DNA of 64,000 nt from contig JADKHH010000023.1 in assembly GCA_016721905.1 (NCBI GenBank), forward strand, positions 62,001 to 126,000. Reading direction: 5' to 3'. The number at the start of each line of letters is the position of its first letter. Position 1 is the first letter of the stretch. The notes below the pieces were generated by a model, which was not told where the DNA came from, searched no databases, and saw only the letters and a program-made list of their open reading frames with translations. Shown in pieces: positions 46,081-54,871 of the stretch. This DNA is from Candidatus Opimibacter skivensis (GTDB lineage Bacteria > Bacteroidota > Bacteroidia > Chitinophagales > Saprospiraceae). Position numbers and translations under genes: made by a program.

Positions 46081-46593
46081 ATGGTTCATTCCACTATGAG
46101 GTTTAGAAATGTGGTGAAGCAATTCACTCCATTGCTTATCAGTTTAGGTCTACTTCTTTTTGTTTCATGCCAGGATACGCTGAGTGTTGATCCCCAGGAG
46201 GACTTCATCGTTTTTGGGCAGTTTAATGGATATTGTTTAGGAGATGCATGTTTTATTTTCTATGCATTGACAGAAGACGTCCTTCTCGAATCAAATGTGG
46301 ATAAATATTCCGGGAGTGGATTTTATCCTTATGATGATTACGCTCCATTGTCTCAGGACAAATTCAATATAGCAGAAGACCTTGGTGCATTTGTGCCTCA
46401 GGAATTGTGGCTGGAGACCACTTCGCATATCGGGCAGGCTGATGTGAGTGATGTCGGGGCACTCTATTTTGAAATGAAAAATGGGAGTGATCATCGATAC
46501 TGGGTCTTTGAGAGAGGTGATTTTGATATGCCCGTAGTCTACAAAACCTTTATGTCCAAAATACAGGAGAAAATTACTTTGATTAACCAATAA
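46081..46593 (+). CDS. Lipoprotein of a tandem paralogous pair (second copy)
   Basis: A 170-aa lipoprotein (ATG 46096, MRFRNVVKQF, is an alternative start) with lipobox FVSC before QDTLS. It aligns with the preceding protein along its whole length: FGQFNGYCLGDACFIFYAL versus FGHFYGECGGEGCVEIYKI, YAPLSQDKFNIAEDL versus YYPLSDEKYQQVKDL, and the shared ending KIQEKITLINQ. One gene duplication is the simplest explanation. Function unknown. It sits 18 bp before the ECF sigma gene and may be in the same transcript. Confidence 0.75.
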   Translation: MVHSTMRFRNVVKQFTPLLISLGLLLFVSCQDTLSVDPQEDFIVFGQFNGYCLGDACFIFYALTEDVLLESNVDKYSGSGFYPYDDYAPLSQDKFNIAEDLGAFVPQELWLETTSHIGQADVSDVGALYFEMKNGSDHRYWVFERGDFDMPVVYKTFMSKIQEKITLINQ

Positions 46594-46611
46594 ATAATCA
46601 ACAGCAAGATT

Positions 46612-47157
46612 TTGTCAGAAAAAGAGCTCATACAAGGTTGCATACATAATGACCGAAAGTGTCAGGAGCACTTGTATAAGTTATACTTCCACAAGATGAT
46701 GACGATGTGTATGAAGTATACGAGGGATGAAGACAAGGCTTTACAAATACTCAATGACGGTTTCCTGAAAGTATTTCAGAAAATCAGCACCTTCAGGAGC
46801 GAAGGTTCCTTTGAAGGATGGATCCGAAGGCTGGTCTATCATACGATGGCTGATTTCTACAAGAAAGAAAAAAGTTATATCCGGTTTATACAATTCGAGC
46901 CTGCGGATGAACGCCAGGCTCCTGCTACACAAAGCGATGCACTGGAATTTGAAGACCTGGTGCGTCTGCTTGATCATCTTCCGGAAAGGTCTGCAGAAGT
47001 GTTCAGGCTTTTTGCCATCGAAGGATATTCGCATGAGGAGATCGGCGAAAAAATGAAAATCAGTGAAGGGACATCAAAATGGCATCTGTCCAATGCACGT
47101 GAACGATTACGAACAATACTTACAAATGAACAACATGCAAGAACAACATCACTATAA
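46612..47157 (+). CDS. ECF-type RNA polymerase sigma factor
   Basis: A 181-aa sigma-70 family protein with a TTG start (MSEKELIQGCIHNDRKCQEHLYKLY). Region 2 (about 10-80) contains DEDKALQILNDGFLKVFQKI and FEGWIRRLVYHTMADFYKKEK; region 4 (about 110-170) contains RLLDHLPERSAEVFRLFAIEGYSHEEIGEKM and GTSKWHLSNARERLR. This is the ECF arrangement without region 3. The following gene overlaps it by 32 bp and has the position and membrane anchor expected of its regulator. Confidence 0.88.
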   Translation: MSEKELIQGCIHNDRKCQEHLYKLYFHKMMTMCMKYTRDEDKALQILNDGFLKVFQKISTFRSEGSFEGWIRRLVYHTMADFYKKEKSYIRFIQFEPADERQAPATQSDALEFEDLVRLLDHLPERSAEVFRLFAIEGYSHEEIGEKMKISEGTSKWHLSNARERLRTILTNEQHARTTSL

Positions 47158-48535
47158 AACTACTCCGGATCAGGGTTGGGCTAAGATGAAGCCTATGCTT
47201 GATGAGGCTATGCCGGTCGGTACTGCCTCCAGGAGATATCCATTTTTGTGGTGGACCACGACTGCAGTCGTGCTGGCTGGCCTGGTTGGATTTACATTTT
47301 TAAAAGAAACCATCGCAGAGGGTAATACGACTACCGTAGTGAACAGAGCCGCTATTGTCCCTGCAATAGGTCAGCATGCTAAGCAACAGAACAATATCAA
47401 TACATCAGTTTCTGCACCAAATGCCACTAAGGAAATAATTTTATCATCTGAACCGGCTACCCATGTACAACCTGCAATTGAAGAAAAGGAATTGACCAAA
47501 CCAAGCTTCGAACCTAAACCAGCAAAAGCACATTCAAAAGCACCTAAAAAAGCCGAACAGAAGAAAGCAGTTTCCATACCAATGGCAGTCGTTGATGACA
47601 AAGCAATTGAGCATTCCGGAAAGGAAGTAGCGATTGTCGTTGAGCCTATCGTGGCAACTGGTGATAATTCACAAGATAATGTAGAAACAAACTCATTAGT
47701 TGAACCTGCAATGAGTGCATCAATTGCATTCAGGAATGATAGGGTAGTGGATGCAATACCAGCATTGCATGAGGTTAGTTTTAATAGCCCTGAGTATCAT
47801 CAGGATTTTGTACCAAATGGTACAGTGGTGAAGTCAAAGCAACAACCTTCGTTTATTCAGCCGGTGCTTGCTGCAAGCGGTTTCGCAGGTCACGAAGGAG
47901 GTGTTGGTGGTTTCGGCGGAGCAGGTGTCCAGATGAATGTTAGCAGACGCTTTTGTGTCACATCTTCCATTGGCTTTTTCACCTATAATCCGAATGGCGC
48001 ACTCTTTGGAGGTTCAAGAGCCCTGGATTCAAATTCGGAGTATGATCCAATTCTGAATTATGATCCTACTTATCCCGGCAATGAAATCTATGTTGAAGCA
48101 AATGTGGTCAACAATCAGGCCGGCTATAATACAATCAATCCGTTAGTAGACAAGATCAACCAGTGGCAAATCAACGCAGGACTCAAATGGAAGTTCAGCA
48201 GAAGGTTTTTTGCAGAAGGAGGAGTGACCGTTGGCCTCTTTACCAAAGGTTTTAGCATCTATCCAATCGCACAGCAGGATTTCCTCAGTTCTTCACCAGG
48301 CCTGAAGTTTCAAAGTGAATTAAATGAGTTTGATGTGATCCGAAGTACTACGACCTCCGTATATGCCGGCATGGGTTACCGCTTAGGACAGCATTTCGAT
48401 GTGTTTGCCAACTGGAATCATGGACTAGATCCCTACCTACTTAATGAAACAGGACCACCCAATGTAGATCTCGATTCAGGAAAACGAACGGATTATATAC
48501 GTGGGTTGAGTTTGGGAGTGCGTTACACGCTGTAA
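47126..48535 (+). CDS. Membrane-anchored barrel protein, probable partner of the ECF sigma factor
   Basis: A 469-aa protein with start at 47126 (MNNMQEQHHYKTTPDQGWAKM), overlapping the sigma gene; the frame reaches back to 47063 inside it. A short cytoplasmic segment of about 45 residues with a tryptophan/acid pattern (TTPDQGWAKMKPMLDEAM) precedes one transmembrane helix (FLWWTTTAVVLAGLVGFTFL). A long P/A/K/E-rich linker (about 80-240) leads to a porin-like C-terminal domain (about 265-469, SSIGFFTYNPNG, GVRYTL end). Such hybrids of an anti-sigma-like N-terminus and an outer-membrane barrel are typical downstream of ECF genes in Bacteroidota; the mechanism of sensing is not known. A GGCTAAGGCTAAGGCTGAGG array follows its stop codon. 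Confidence 0.7.
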   Translation: MNNMQEQHHYKTTPDQGWAKMKPMLDEAMPVGTASRRYPFLWWTTTAVVLAGLVGFTFLKETIAEGNTTTVVNRAAIVPAIGQHAKQQNNINTSVSAPNATKEIILSSEPATHVQPAIEEKELTKPSFEPKPAKAHSKAPKKAEQKKAVSIPMAVVDDKAIEHSGKEVAIVVEPIVATGDNSQDNVETNSLVEPAMSASIAFRNDRVVDAIPALHEVSFNSPEYHQDFVPNGTVVKSKQQPSFIQPVLAASGFAGHEGGVGGFGGAGVQMNVSRRFCVTSSIGFFTYNPNGALFGGSRALDSNSEYDPILNYDPTYPGNEIYVEANVVNNQAGYNTINPLVDKINQWQINAGLKWKFSRRFFAEGGVTVGLFTKGFSIYPIAQQDFLSSSPGLKFQSELNEFDVIRSTTTSVYAGMGYRLGQHFDVFANWNHGLDPYLLNETGPPNVDLDSGKRTDYIRGLSLGVRYTL

Positions 48536-48536
48536 A

Positions 48537-48670
48537 GAAGGCTAAGGCTAAGGCTGAGGCTGAGGCGAAGGGGTTGATGAGTTGATTTGTTGATAGGTTT
48601 ATTCTCTTACTCTCTTACTCTCTCACTCTCTTACACCTCTCACTCTCTTACACCTCTCACTCTCTTACAG
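48537..48670. repeat. Three different low-complexity arrays between convergent genes
   Basis: 48537-48571: AAGGCTAAGGCTAAGGCTGA words starting right after the stop of the barrel gene. 48571-48597: GTTGATGAGTTGATTTGTTG words; the 15-mer at 48581-48595 matches 31906-31920 exactly. 48601-48670: TCTCTTACTCTCTCACTC words, which run into the ferredoxin stop codon from the other side. The three families occupy the whole space between two converging genes. Confidence 0.85.
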
Positions 48671-49012
48671 GTGGAGTCTGGCTTTCCGACCCAGAAGAAT
48701 ATCCTCCGACTCAGGCCGATCCGGATCCGGAAGGCAACAATCCACCGGACACACAGCTGCACATTGAGGCTCATCATGAAAACCTTTACACTCCGTACAC
48801 TTGTCCGGGACGATAAAGTAATAATCCATGGAGACCGGCGTCAGTTTTTCATTGACATCTACGACCGTACCATCTTCCAGGGTATACTGCCCTTTGAGGG
48901 TAGTCCCATCCTTCATCGCCCATTGAATCCCGCCTTCGTAAATGGCATTGTTGGGACATTCCGGTTCGCATGCTCCGCAATTGATACAATCGTCTGTTAT
49001 ATAAATAGCCAT
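48665..49012 (-). CDS. 4Fe-4S dicluster ferredoxin
   Basis: A 115-aa electron carrier. Start 49012 (MAIYITDDCINCGACEPECPNNAIY) is family-typical; four codons lie upstream. The first cluster motif is CINCGACEPECP, the second CTECKGFHDEPQCAAVCPVD, with an extended spacing between the second and third cysteines as in YfhL/Fdx-type bacterial 2[4Fe-4S] ferredoxins. A 25-residue insertion (QYTLEDGTVVDVNEKL) separates the clusters. Its stop codon lies at the start of a GAGAGTGAGAG array. Confidence 0.9.
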   Translation of the reverse strand: MAIYITDDCINCGACEPECPNNAIYEGGIQWAMKDGTTLKGQYTLEDGTVVDVNEKLTPVSMDYYFIVPDKCTECKGFHDEPQCAAVCPVDCCLPDPDRPESEDILLGRKARLHL

Positions 49013-49500
49013 AAGGGTCTCCAATTCGTGTTAGAAGGAAACAAAGGTAAGGCTTCAAGGTTAACCGATTTCTAAAACAAAGGAGGAAGAGGTTTTTTTT
49101 ATCACCGCAGGCAAGGCTGAACTAATCCAAATTAAATATGTAATTGGTTGGTATGTAAGGATTTATGCTTAAAATTATAAGGTAAGTAAACATAGGTCTA
49201 GCCATTTTTTAACTTGATTCTGGGTTTGTCTTGTTCTTTTTGAACAGGATCGTGAGCCGTGAAACGTGAGACCTGAGTGGTGAGGGGTGTGTTGTGAGTC
49301 TCGTGAGTTGTCAGTGAGATGTGAGTTGTGAATTGTGAGTCTCGGGAGACGTGAGTTGTGAATTGTGAGTTGTGAGTTTCGGGAGACGTGATTTGTGAGT
49401 AGTGAATGGTGAATAGTGAGCTAGCGAACGCGTATAATCTTGAAAAACCTCTGGAAGCTGGAGGCTAAGACCTGATAGCTGATAGCTCATTTTTCACTCT
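49013..49500. repeat. Intergenic region with GTGAG and AGCTATCAG arrays
   Basis: 49251-49420 is made of GTGAGTTGTGAATTGTGAGT words with a TCTCGGGAGAC spacer; the 20-mer at 49321-49340 recurs at 49351-49370 (30-bp period). 49450-49487 holds CTGGAAGCTGG and GATAGCTGATAGCTC words, the reverse complement of those at 29985-30035. 49491-49520 is TTTTCACTCTTCACTTTTCA, which extends across the stop codon of the GH109-like gene. 49025-49250 is AT-rich with a small TGTTCTTTTTGAACA hairpin and no gene. Confidence 0.8.
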
Positions 49501-50859
49501 TCACTTTTCACTCTTCACTTTATTCATCCAACGGCCCCGCGTAAAATCCGGAATCGCCTGTGGCATCCCACCGCTGGCAATCGAGGCTTCTGATAGAGGT
49601 GTGATCGACATCCATGAAGCTGCATCATAGGCATCAAACAAGGGTTCTTTTGCTTCAAGTGCGCATCTGACAAAGCTGTCGATGAGAAACCAGTCAATGC
49701 CTCCATGCCCTGCTCCTTCCGCATCTTTCTCATGGGCCCTCCAGACATCATGATCGTAAGTAGTCAAATAACTATCCGCAGATTCCCATTGATGTGCTTT
49801 ACTCACACCTTCGATAAGCAGGCTCTTATTGATATCCATCCAGATGCCTTTTGTGCCTTGTACCCTGAAACCCAGGGAATAAGGTCGCGGCAGATTGGTA
49901 TCATGATGCAATACAATGGTTTCACCATTGGTGCACTTCACCATTGTCGTGACTTTATCACCGAGTCTGAACTCCAATTTAGCATTGGGATGTTCAGGGC
50001 CTCCTTTGGGATGATTGAGGATATATTCATGCAAGCCTCTTGATTTGGAGGCCATTGACACAAGTGTCTCCATCCGGTTACCGCGGTTCATATTGATCCA
50101 CTGTGCCACTGGACCAATGCCATGGGTAGGGTAGAGGTCACCGTTGCGATACACGCTATGCCAAGTGCGCCATTTGGCTTCACTAAAGCCTTTGTCACCA
50201 AACTCAACACCTGAGTTATAGGGTGTCAAACCATCATTGAATTTGACACCGCGCAGATCATGTTGGTAGCCGCATTCAAGATGTATGAGTTCGCCAAAGA
50301 GTCCTTTCTTCACCATATTCAATACCGCCATCACATCTCTTCGGAAACAAACATTCTCCAGAAAATAAAGTGGTGTCCCCGTGGACTCATGTGTATTGAC
50401 CAGCTCCCAGCATTCGTCAAGTGAGAAAGCTCCACTTACTTCAACACCAGTGAATATTCCGGCTTTCATTGCCGCTATGGCCATCTGAGAATGCCATTCC
50501 CATGGGGTCGCGATGATGACCGCATCGATCTTTTCTTTGTTGAGCATGCGCACATAATCGTGCGGACCCTGGTCATACACGACCGGCCATTTTGCGCCCT
50601 GTTCTTCGAATATTTTTTTTGTTGATCCCAACATCACCTGGTCCGGCTCAGCAATGCAAGTCACTTCGCAATCCTTGCGCCTGAGCAGGAGGTCAATATG
50701 ATCCTGTCCCCTCAAACCACTCCCGATAATACCCACTTTTAGTTTGCCGTTGGAGTCAACTCTTTTTTGATACGGCCTCGCCATGATGTTTGATGCCAGA
50801 CTTACAGCAGCTCCGGCTAAGGTTGTATTTCGTATGAATTTCCGTCTTGATTGTCCCAT
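49501..50859 (-). CDS. Gfo/Idh/MocA family protein, probable GH109 glycosidase
   Basis: A 452-aa protein with a Tat-type leader (SRRKFIRNTTLAGAAVSLAS). The Rossmann fold shows GIIGSGLRGQDH (about 44-55), then DAVIIATPWEWHSQMA and the strong signature VEVSGAFSLDECWELV. Further GH109 elements are YPTHGIGPVAQWINMNRGNRMETLVSM and GHGGIDWFLIDSFV. In GH109 the bound NAD+ is used for a redox-assisted cleavage of alpha-N-acetylgalactosaminides. An unspecialised oxidoreductase is the alternative. The last five residues VKSEK come from a GTGAAGAGTGAA array that crosses the stop. Sited upstream of the LytTR system on the same strand. Confidence 0.8.
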   Translation of the reverse strand: MGQSRRKFIRNTTLAGAAVSLASNIMARPYQKRVDSNGKLKVGIIGSGLRGQDHIDLLLRRKDCEVTCIAEPDQVMLGSTKKIFEEQGAKWPVVYDQGPHDYVRMLNKEKIDAVIIATPWEWHSQMAIAAMKAGIFTGVEVSGAFSLDECWELVNTHESTGTPLYFLENVCFRRDVMAVLNMVKKGLFGELIHLECGYQHDLRGVKFNDGLTPYNSGVEFGDKGFSEAKWRTWHSVYRNGDLYPTHGIGPVAQWINMNRGNRMETLVSMASKSRGLHEYILNHPKGGPEHPNAKLEFRLGDKVTTMVKCTNGETIVLHHDTNLPRPYSLGFRVQGTKGIWMDINKSLLIEGVSKAHQWESADSYLTTYDHDVWRAHEKDAEGAGHGGIDWFLIDSFVRCALEAKEPLFDAYDAASWMSITPLSEASIASGGMPQAIPDFTRGRWMNKVKSEK

Positions 50860-50951
50860 TCGAATATTGATTGCTCATTTGTAACATGAATGAAATCCCA
50901 AGATAATGAAAGACCAATAGCGGGAAATGATAAAACGCTGGCAAGCTGATT

Positions 50952-51713
50952 TCATAATTTGTATATGCCTTTCATCTGGCTTAGGAATACTTCCTTTTTC
51001 CGACGGGAGACTTCTATTTCCAGTCCATTGGACAAGAGTATTTTGCCACCATCGCCATGCTTGTATTCCCTGACATGCTGGAGATTGACGAGAAACGATT
51101 TGTGCACACGGATAAATTGCTGCTCTTCAAGAAGCATTTCATATTCCAACAGCGTTTTTGATGCTACGATTTTTTGTTGGTTGACAAGGTGGAATGTCGT
51201 ATAGCTGTTTTCTGCTTCACAGCATATGATGTCCCCGATCTGGATGATCTGGAATCCCTTGATCGAGGGAATACAAATCTTAAGGTCATTAGTCTTCTTT
51301 TGTTGGTGTAGGTTATAGATCAGGGTTTCAAGGTTCTTATTCAGTTGCCCTGCCTTTATTTTGGCTTCCGCCCTGGAGACTGCATCGATCAGTGAGAGTT
51401 CATCCACCGGCTTTAGGAGATAATCCACCGCGCTGAATTTGAATGCCTGGATCGTGTATTCAATATGCGCCGTCACAAAGATGATTTCAAAATCAATGGA
51501 AGGCAATTCACGAATAACCTCCAGTCCGCTCTTGCCAGGCATGGCAATATCCATAAATACAAGATCAGGTTTGAGACGCGAGATGGACGTCTTTACCTGC
51601 TGAGGATCCTGGCAGGTTTCCAGGATCTCAATTTGAGGACAATTTTTTTCCAAAAGATATCTTAGGGTATTGAGCCCGGTGATTTCATCATCAACTAGGA
51701 GTGTACGGATCAT
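50952..51713 (-). CDS. LytTR-type response regulator
   Basis: A 253-aa DNA-binding regulator. The receiver (1-122) has D8/D9 in LLVDDE, phosphoacceptor D55 (LVFMDIAMPG), T81 and K101 (YLLKPVDE). The LytTR domain (about 150-250) shows DLKICIPSIKGFQIIQIGDIICCEAENSYTTF and FIRVHKSFLVNLQHVREYK. It lies 8 bp after the sensor kinase gene and is its cognate partner by context. Confidence 0.92.
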   Translation of the reverse strand: MIRTLLVDDEITGLNTLRYLLEKNCPQIEILETCQDPQQVKTSISRLKPDLVFMDIAMPGKSGLEVIRELPSIDFEIIFVTAHIEYTIQAFKFSAVDYLLKPVDELSLIDAVSRAEAKIKAGQLNKNLETLIYNLHQQKKTNDLKICIPSIKGFQIIQIGDIICCEAENSYTTFHLVNQQKIVASKTLLEYEMLLEEQQFIRVHKSFLVNLQHVREYKHGDGGKILLSNGLEIEVSRRKKEVFLSQMKGIYKL

Positions 51714-51721
51714 GCGTTGTG

Positions 51722-54700
51722 TTATTCAAATTCTATTAAAAGGACAAGTTCAGCAATGGTGCCTTGGGCCGTATCATCTAGCGTCGACCGGTCTGTAATG
51801 GTGAGCGAACTGGACATGTGATATTTCTGATTGAGGAGTGCTATTCGTTTTTGAATATTGTCGATACCTGTTGACGTATGACTTTCATCCTTATGCTTCA
51901 TGGATTCGATGATCCCTATTCCGTTGTCCGTTATCCGGCATACCAGTTTATCATCACGATAAAAGAAATGAACATCCAGTTTCTTCTCTCCATGGATCAG
52001 GCTAAGTCCATGCCATATGGCATTCTCGATCAAAGGCTGGATGAGAATGGGCGGCATTTTTATTTCCCGGGGGCGGACTTCTTTATCGACCGTTATGGTG
52101 TATTGGAAATCGGTAAACCTGATTTTTTCCATTTCAATATATCGACTGATGTAGTCGATGAGTTGCTCCAGGGTGATGAAATTCCTTCGCGAATGTTCGA
52201 GTGTATCCCTGATCAGTTGTGCAAACCTGCTGAGATAAAAACCCGCTTTGTCTTTATCCCCCAGCAATATCATCTCTTTAATGCTGTTGAGGCAATTGAA
52301 GATAAAGTGTGGATTCATTTGTGAATGAAGGGCTTTCATTTCATAGTCAGCCAGCAATTTGTCCATAGTTCCTTTTGCGGTGACACTGGCCAGATGACGG
52401 CGATAGAGGAGAAAAGTCCCGGCTATGAAAGCCATCGACATAAGTAAAATAAACCAGGTGGATTTCCAAAACGGTGGTTTGATCTCAATGACAAGCATGT
52501 TTACCTGATCCGGCCAGCGCCTGGTGGCGGATTTGATTTTGACTTCCAGATTATAAACAGCACTGGCCAGGTGATCTAAAATGATAGTGTTGGATACATT
52601 GAGATCTATCCATTCGTCCTGTGGATGGAGCCTGTAATAGGTGCGTACATGATCCGAGTCATCAAAATCAAACCAGGTGAAGTTGATACGAAGTGAGTTA
52701 CGGTCAAATGGCAAGGTGATGCGCTGACCGGGAAAAAGGATGATGGAATCATTTGAAATGGACACCGATTCAATCAGTAAATTGGGCAAGGGATATATAC
52801 CGGTTTCCAGCGAGAAAGGAATGCGCACGATGTCATCATCGTATGCAGCCCAAAGTGCCTGATGTTCAGTGTCTAACACAAAGGATGAAGATATCGGTGC
52901 CAATGGAAGCCCGTCTTTTGGTCCTAATACCCTGGCCTTATGGGTTTCCAGATCAAAAAGATCGATAAAGGATCTGTTGCCCAGAAATAATTTGTTTTGT
53001 ACTGGCGGGGAAATAGCAAGAATCGATTGCCTCGATAATATCTCAGCAGGATAAGTAGTAAACGTTTTGGTGTCCATCGAATAGGAATATAAGCCTGAGG
53101 CTTCGGTGGAAAACCATAACTGACCTTCGGTATCAGCGCTCAATGCAAGGATATTGTCCTGGAATTTCTGCGGACCAGCTAAGACATGCATGCTGGTATC
53201 AAATTGCATCTTTGAATAGTTGAATCGCGCGATCCCTTTTTTTCCTATCCAGATATTACCTTCATGGTCTTCTGCAAATTCTCCTGAATGGGACAAAGGG
53301 AATTGGTTAATGGAATCACCGGAGCTATAGGGAATAAATGTTTTAGTTGGCTGGTCATACAACAGGATGCCATTGAAGTGTCCGCTGCAGGATAGCCATA
53401 TATTGGATCTGCTGTCTTTAAATGAACTTGTCACTGCAGTTGATCCTTTGTCGAAAGGGGGGCTGGTGATTATTCCAGACGCGTTAGTGGAAGGAGTATA
53501 ATAGATGAGTCCTTCGCGCGATCCAAACCACAGGGTATCCGGATTGAGATTTTCAATGCAGAATACATCATTCCATTCCGGAGGGCTGATTGGTAAACGT
53601 ATGCTTTTCAGAAATTTTCCTGATGTCGCATCCATAACTGTAACGCCGTCCTTATTGCCTGCCGCGAAATAAACCAAACCATCGTGATAGTGGACCACAT
53701 GAACCGGAATGAGCTTGGCGTACTTTTCAATATAGGCTCTTACATTATGTTTTGAGATAGATTGCTGGGTGAAGGTTTGTTTGTAGAGCCCATATTCCGT
53801 GCCGATCCACCACCGATTGTTCTTATCAACAAGGATAGCGGTGCAACGATGATTTCCAAAGTGACGAAAGCCAGTGCTGGTCACCATGTTAGTAGTCAAA
53901 TTTCGATCCAGCATGAAATAGCCACCATTAGCCCCGGCCTGGATGATGAGAGTGTCATTCACTTGAACCAGAAAACCCCGCCATGTAGATTCTATTTTTT
54001 CATCAATCGGCACCTCGGATAAAAACGATTGCTGCTTGGTTAGATTATAAATAGTGATTTTATCATCATCCGGTCGGGTCAGCATCAATTGGCTTTTATT
54101 CAGGGGAATGACACTTCCTTTTTTGCGTTGGACAATTGGGCGCAGGTAGGCATGTGCTGGTGTATCGGGATTTACCTCAACCATGGTCATGGGTCCAGGG
54201 TTAAACAATTTGGCGTTAGCATCATTACCATAGTAACACAGGATAGTTCCGTCCGGCATTTTATAGAGTTCCCGACCATAACGCATGGTTTGGTGGATGT
54301 CCTTTATGGTATAGTGATCATATCGCCAGATAAGATGGCCTGTATAATCGAAAAGGTAGAAACCTGTATTGGTGCTGGTCAAATACCCTTTATTTTCAAT
54401 TTCAATGACATCCCAGAATCGATTCATGTAGATTCCAATCGCAGTGCTGTCGGCAATAAGAAAATTTATAGCCTGATAAGTTTGTGTATTCAATATCTGC
54501 ATACCTCCTCTGGTGAGAATAGCGAGACGATGGGGTCCAATATTTTCTAATTTGTCAATACAGTTGTCAGGCAGGGAAGAAGCTGCATCGGAGCGGAAGT
54601 ATTTTTTAAATTCCAGTCCGTCATATCGATTCAGGCCTTCATAGGTTCCAATCCAGATATAGCCAAATTCATCCTGAACGATCGAAGTGATCCGATGGTC

Positions 54701-54871
54701 ACTCAATCCATCAAGTGTTGTCAGTTGAATGAGTTGATCATCTTTCGGCTGGGAAAATCCCATCAGGGGACTTAGGAACAGGCAGATGTGCATGGCGGTG
54801 GAAAGCCATTTCCAGGCCAGTAATTGGTTTATATAATAAGTTGGATCATGTTGATCCGCTTGCCAAATCAT
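51722..54871 (-). CDS. Reg_prop sensor histidine kinase (LytS-like) with large periplasmic propeller
   Basis: A 1049-aa membrane sensor. Residues about 45-690 contain two-component propeller (Reg_prop) repeats, for example GLSDHRITSIVQDEFGYIWIGTYEGL and NRWWIGTEYGLYK, which form a periplasmic ligand-binding propeller pair. A Y_Y_Y domain follows (about 700-795), then one transmembrane helix (WFILLMSMAFIAGTFLLYR) and a His_kinase/HATPase region with phosphoacceptor H855 in MNPHFIFNCLNSIKEM and LIQPLIENAIWHGLS (N-box), ITDNGIGI (G-box). The start could be M27 (54793). It has no fused regulator; the LytTR gene is 8 bp downstream. The likely ligands are oligosaccharides or other nutrients, by family analogy. 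Confidence 0.9.
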   Translation of the reverse strand: MIWQADQHDPTYYINQLLAWKWLSTAMHICLFLSPLMGFSQPKDDQLIQLTTLDGLSDHRITSIVQDEFGYIWIGTYEGLNRYDGLEFKKYFRSDAASSLPDNCIDKLENIGPHRLAILTRGGMQILNTQTYQAINFLIADSTAIGIYMNRFWDVIEIENKGYLTSTNTGFYLFDYTGHLIWRYDHYTIKDIHQTMRYGRELYKMPDGTILCYYGNDANAKLFNPGPMTMVEVNPDTPAHAYLRPIVQRKKGSVIPLNKSQLMLTRPDDDKITIYNLTKQQSFLSEVPIDEKIESTWRGFLVQVNDTLIIQAGANGGYFMLDRNLTTNMVTSTGFRHFGNHRCTAILVDKNNRWWIGTEYGLYKQTFTQQSISKHNVRAYIEKYAKLIPVHVVHYHDGLVYFAAGNKDGVTVMDATSGKFLKSIRLPISPPEWNDVFCIENLNPDTLWFGSREGLIYYTPSTNASGIITSPPFDKGSTAVTSSFKDSRSNIWLSCSGHFNGILLYDQPTKTFIPYSSGDSINQFPLSHSGEFAEDHEGNIWIGKKGIARFNYSKMQFDTSMHVLAGPQKFQDNILALSADTEGQLWFSTEASGLYSYSMDTKTFTTYPAEILSRQSILAISPPVQNKLFLGNRSFIDLFDLETHKARVLGPKDGLPLAPISSSFVLDTEHQALWAAYDDDIVRIPFSLETGIYPLPNLLIESVSISNDSIILFPGQRITLPFDRNSLRINFTWFDFDDSDHVRTYYRLHPQDEWIDLNVSNTIILDHLASAVYNLEVKIKSATRRWPDQVNMLVIEIKPPFWKSTWFILLMSMAFIAGTFLLYRRHLASVTAKGTMDKLLADYEMKALHSQMNPHFIFNCLNSIKEMILLGDKDKAGFYLSRFAQLIRDTLEHSRRNFITLEQLIDYISRYIEMEKIRFTDFQYTITVDKEVRPREIKMPPILIQPLIENAIWHGLSLIHGEKKLDVHFFYRDDKLVCRITDNGIGIIESMKHKDESHTSTGIDNIQKRIALLNQKYHMSSSLTITDRSTLDDTAQGTIAELVLLIEFE

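Noticed and set aside
49251..49420. CRISPR-like periodic repeat
   Set aside because: The period is only 30 bp, the units drift and there are no unique spacers or cas genes.
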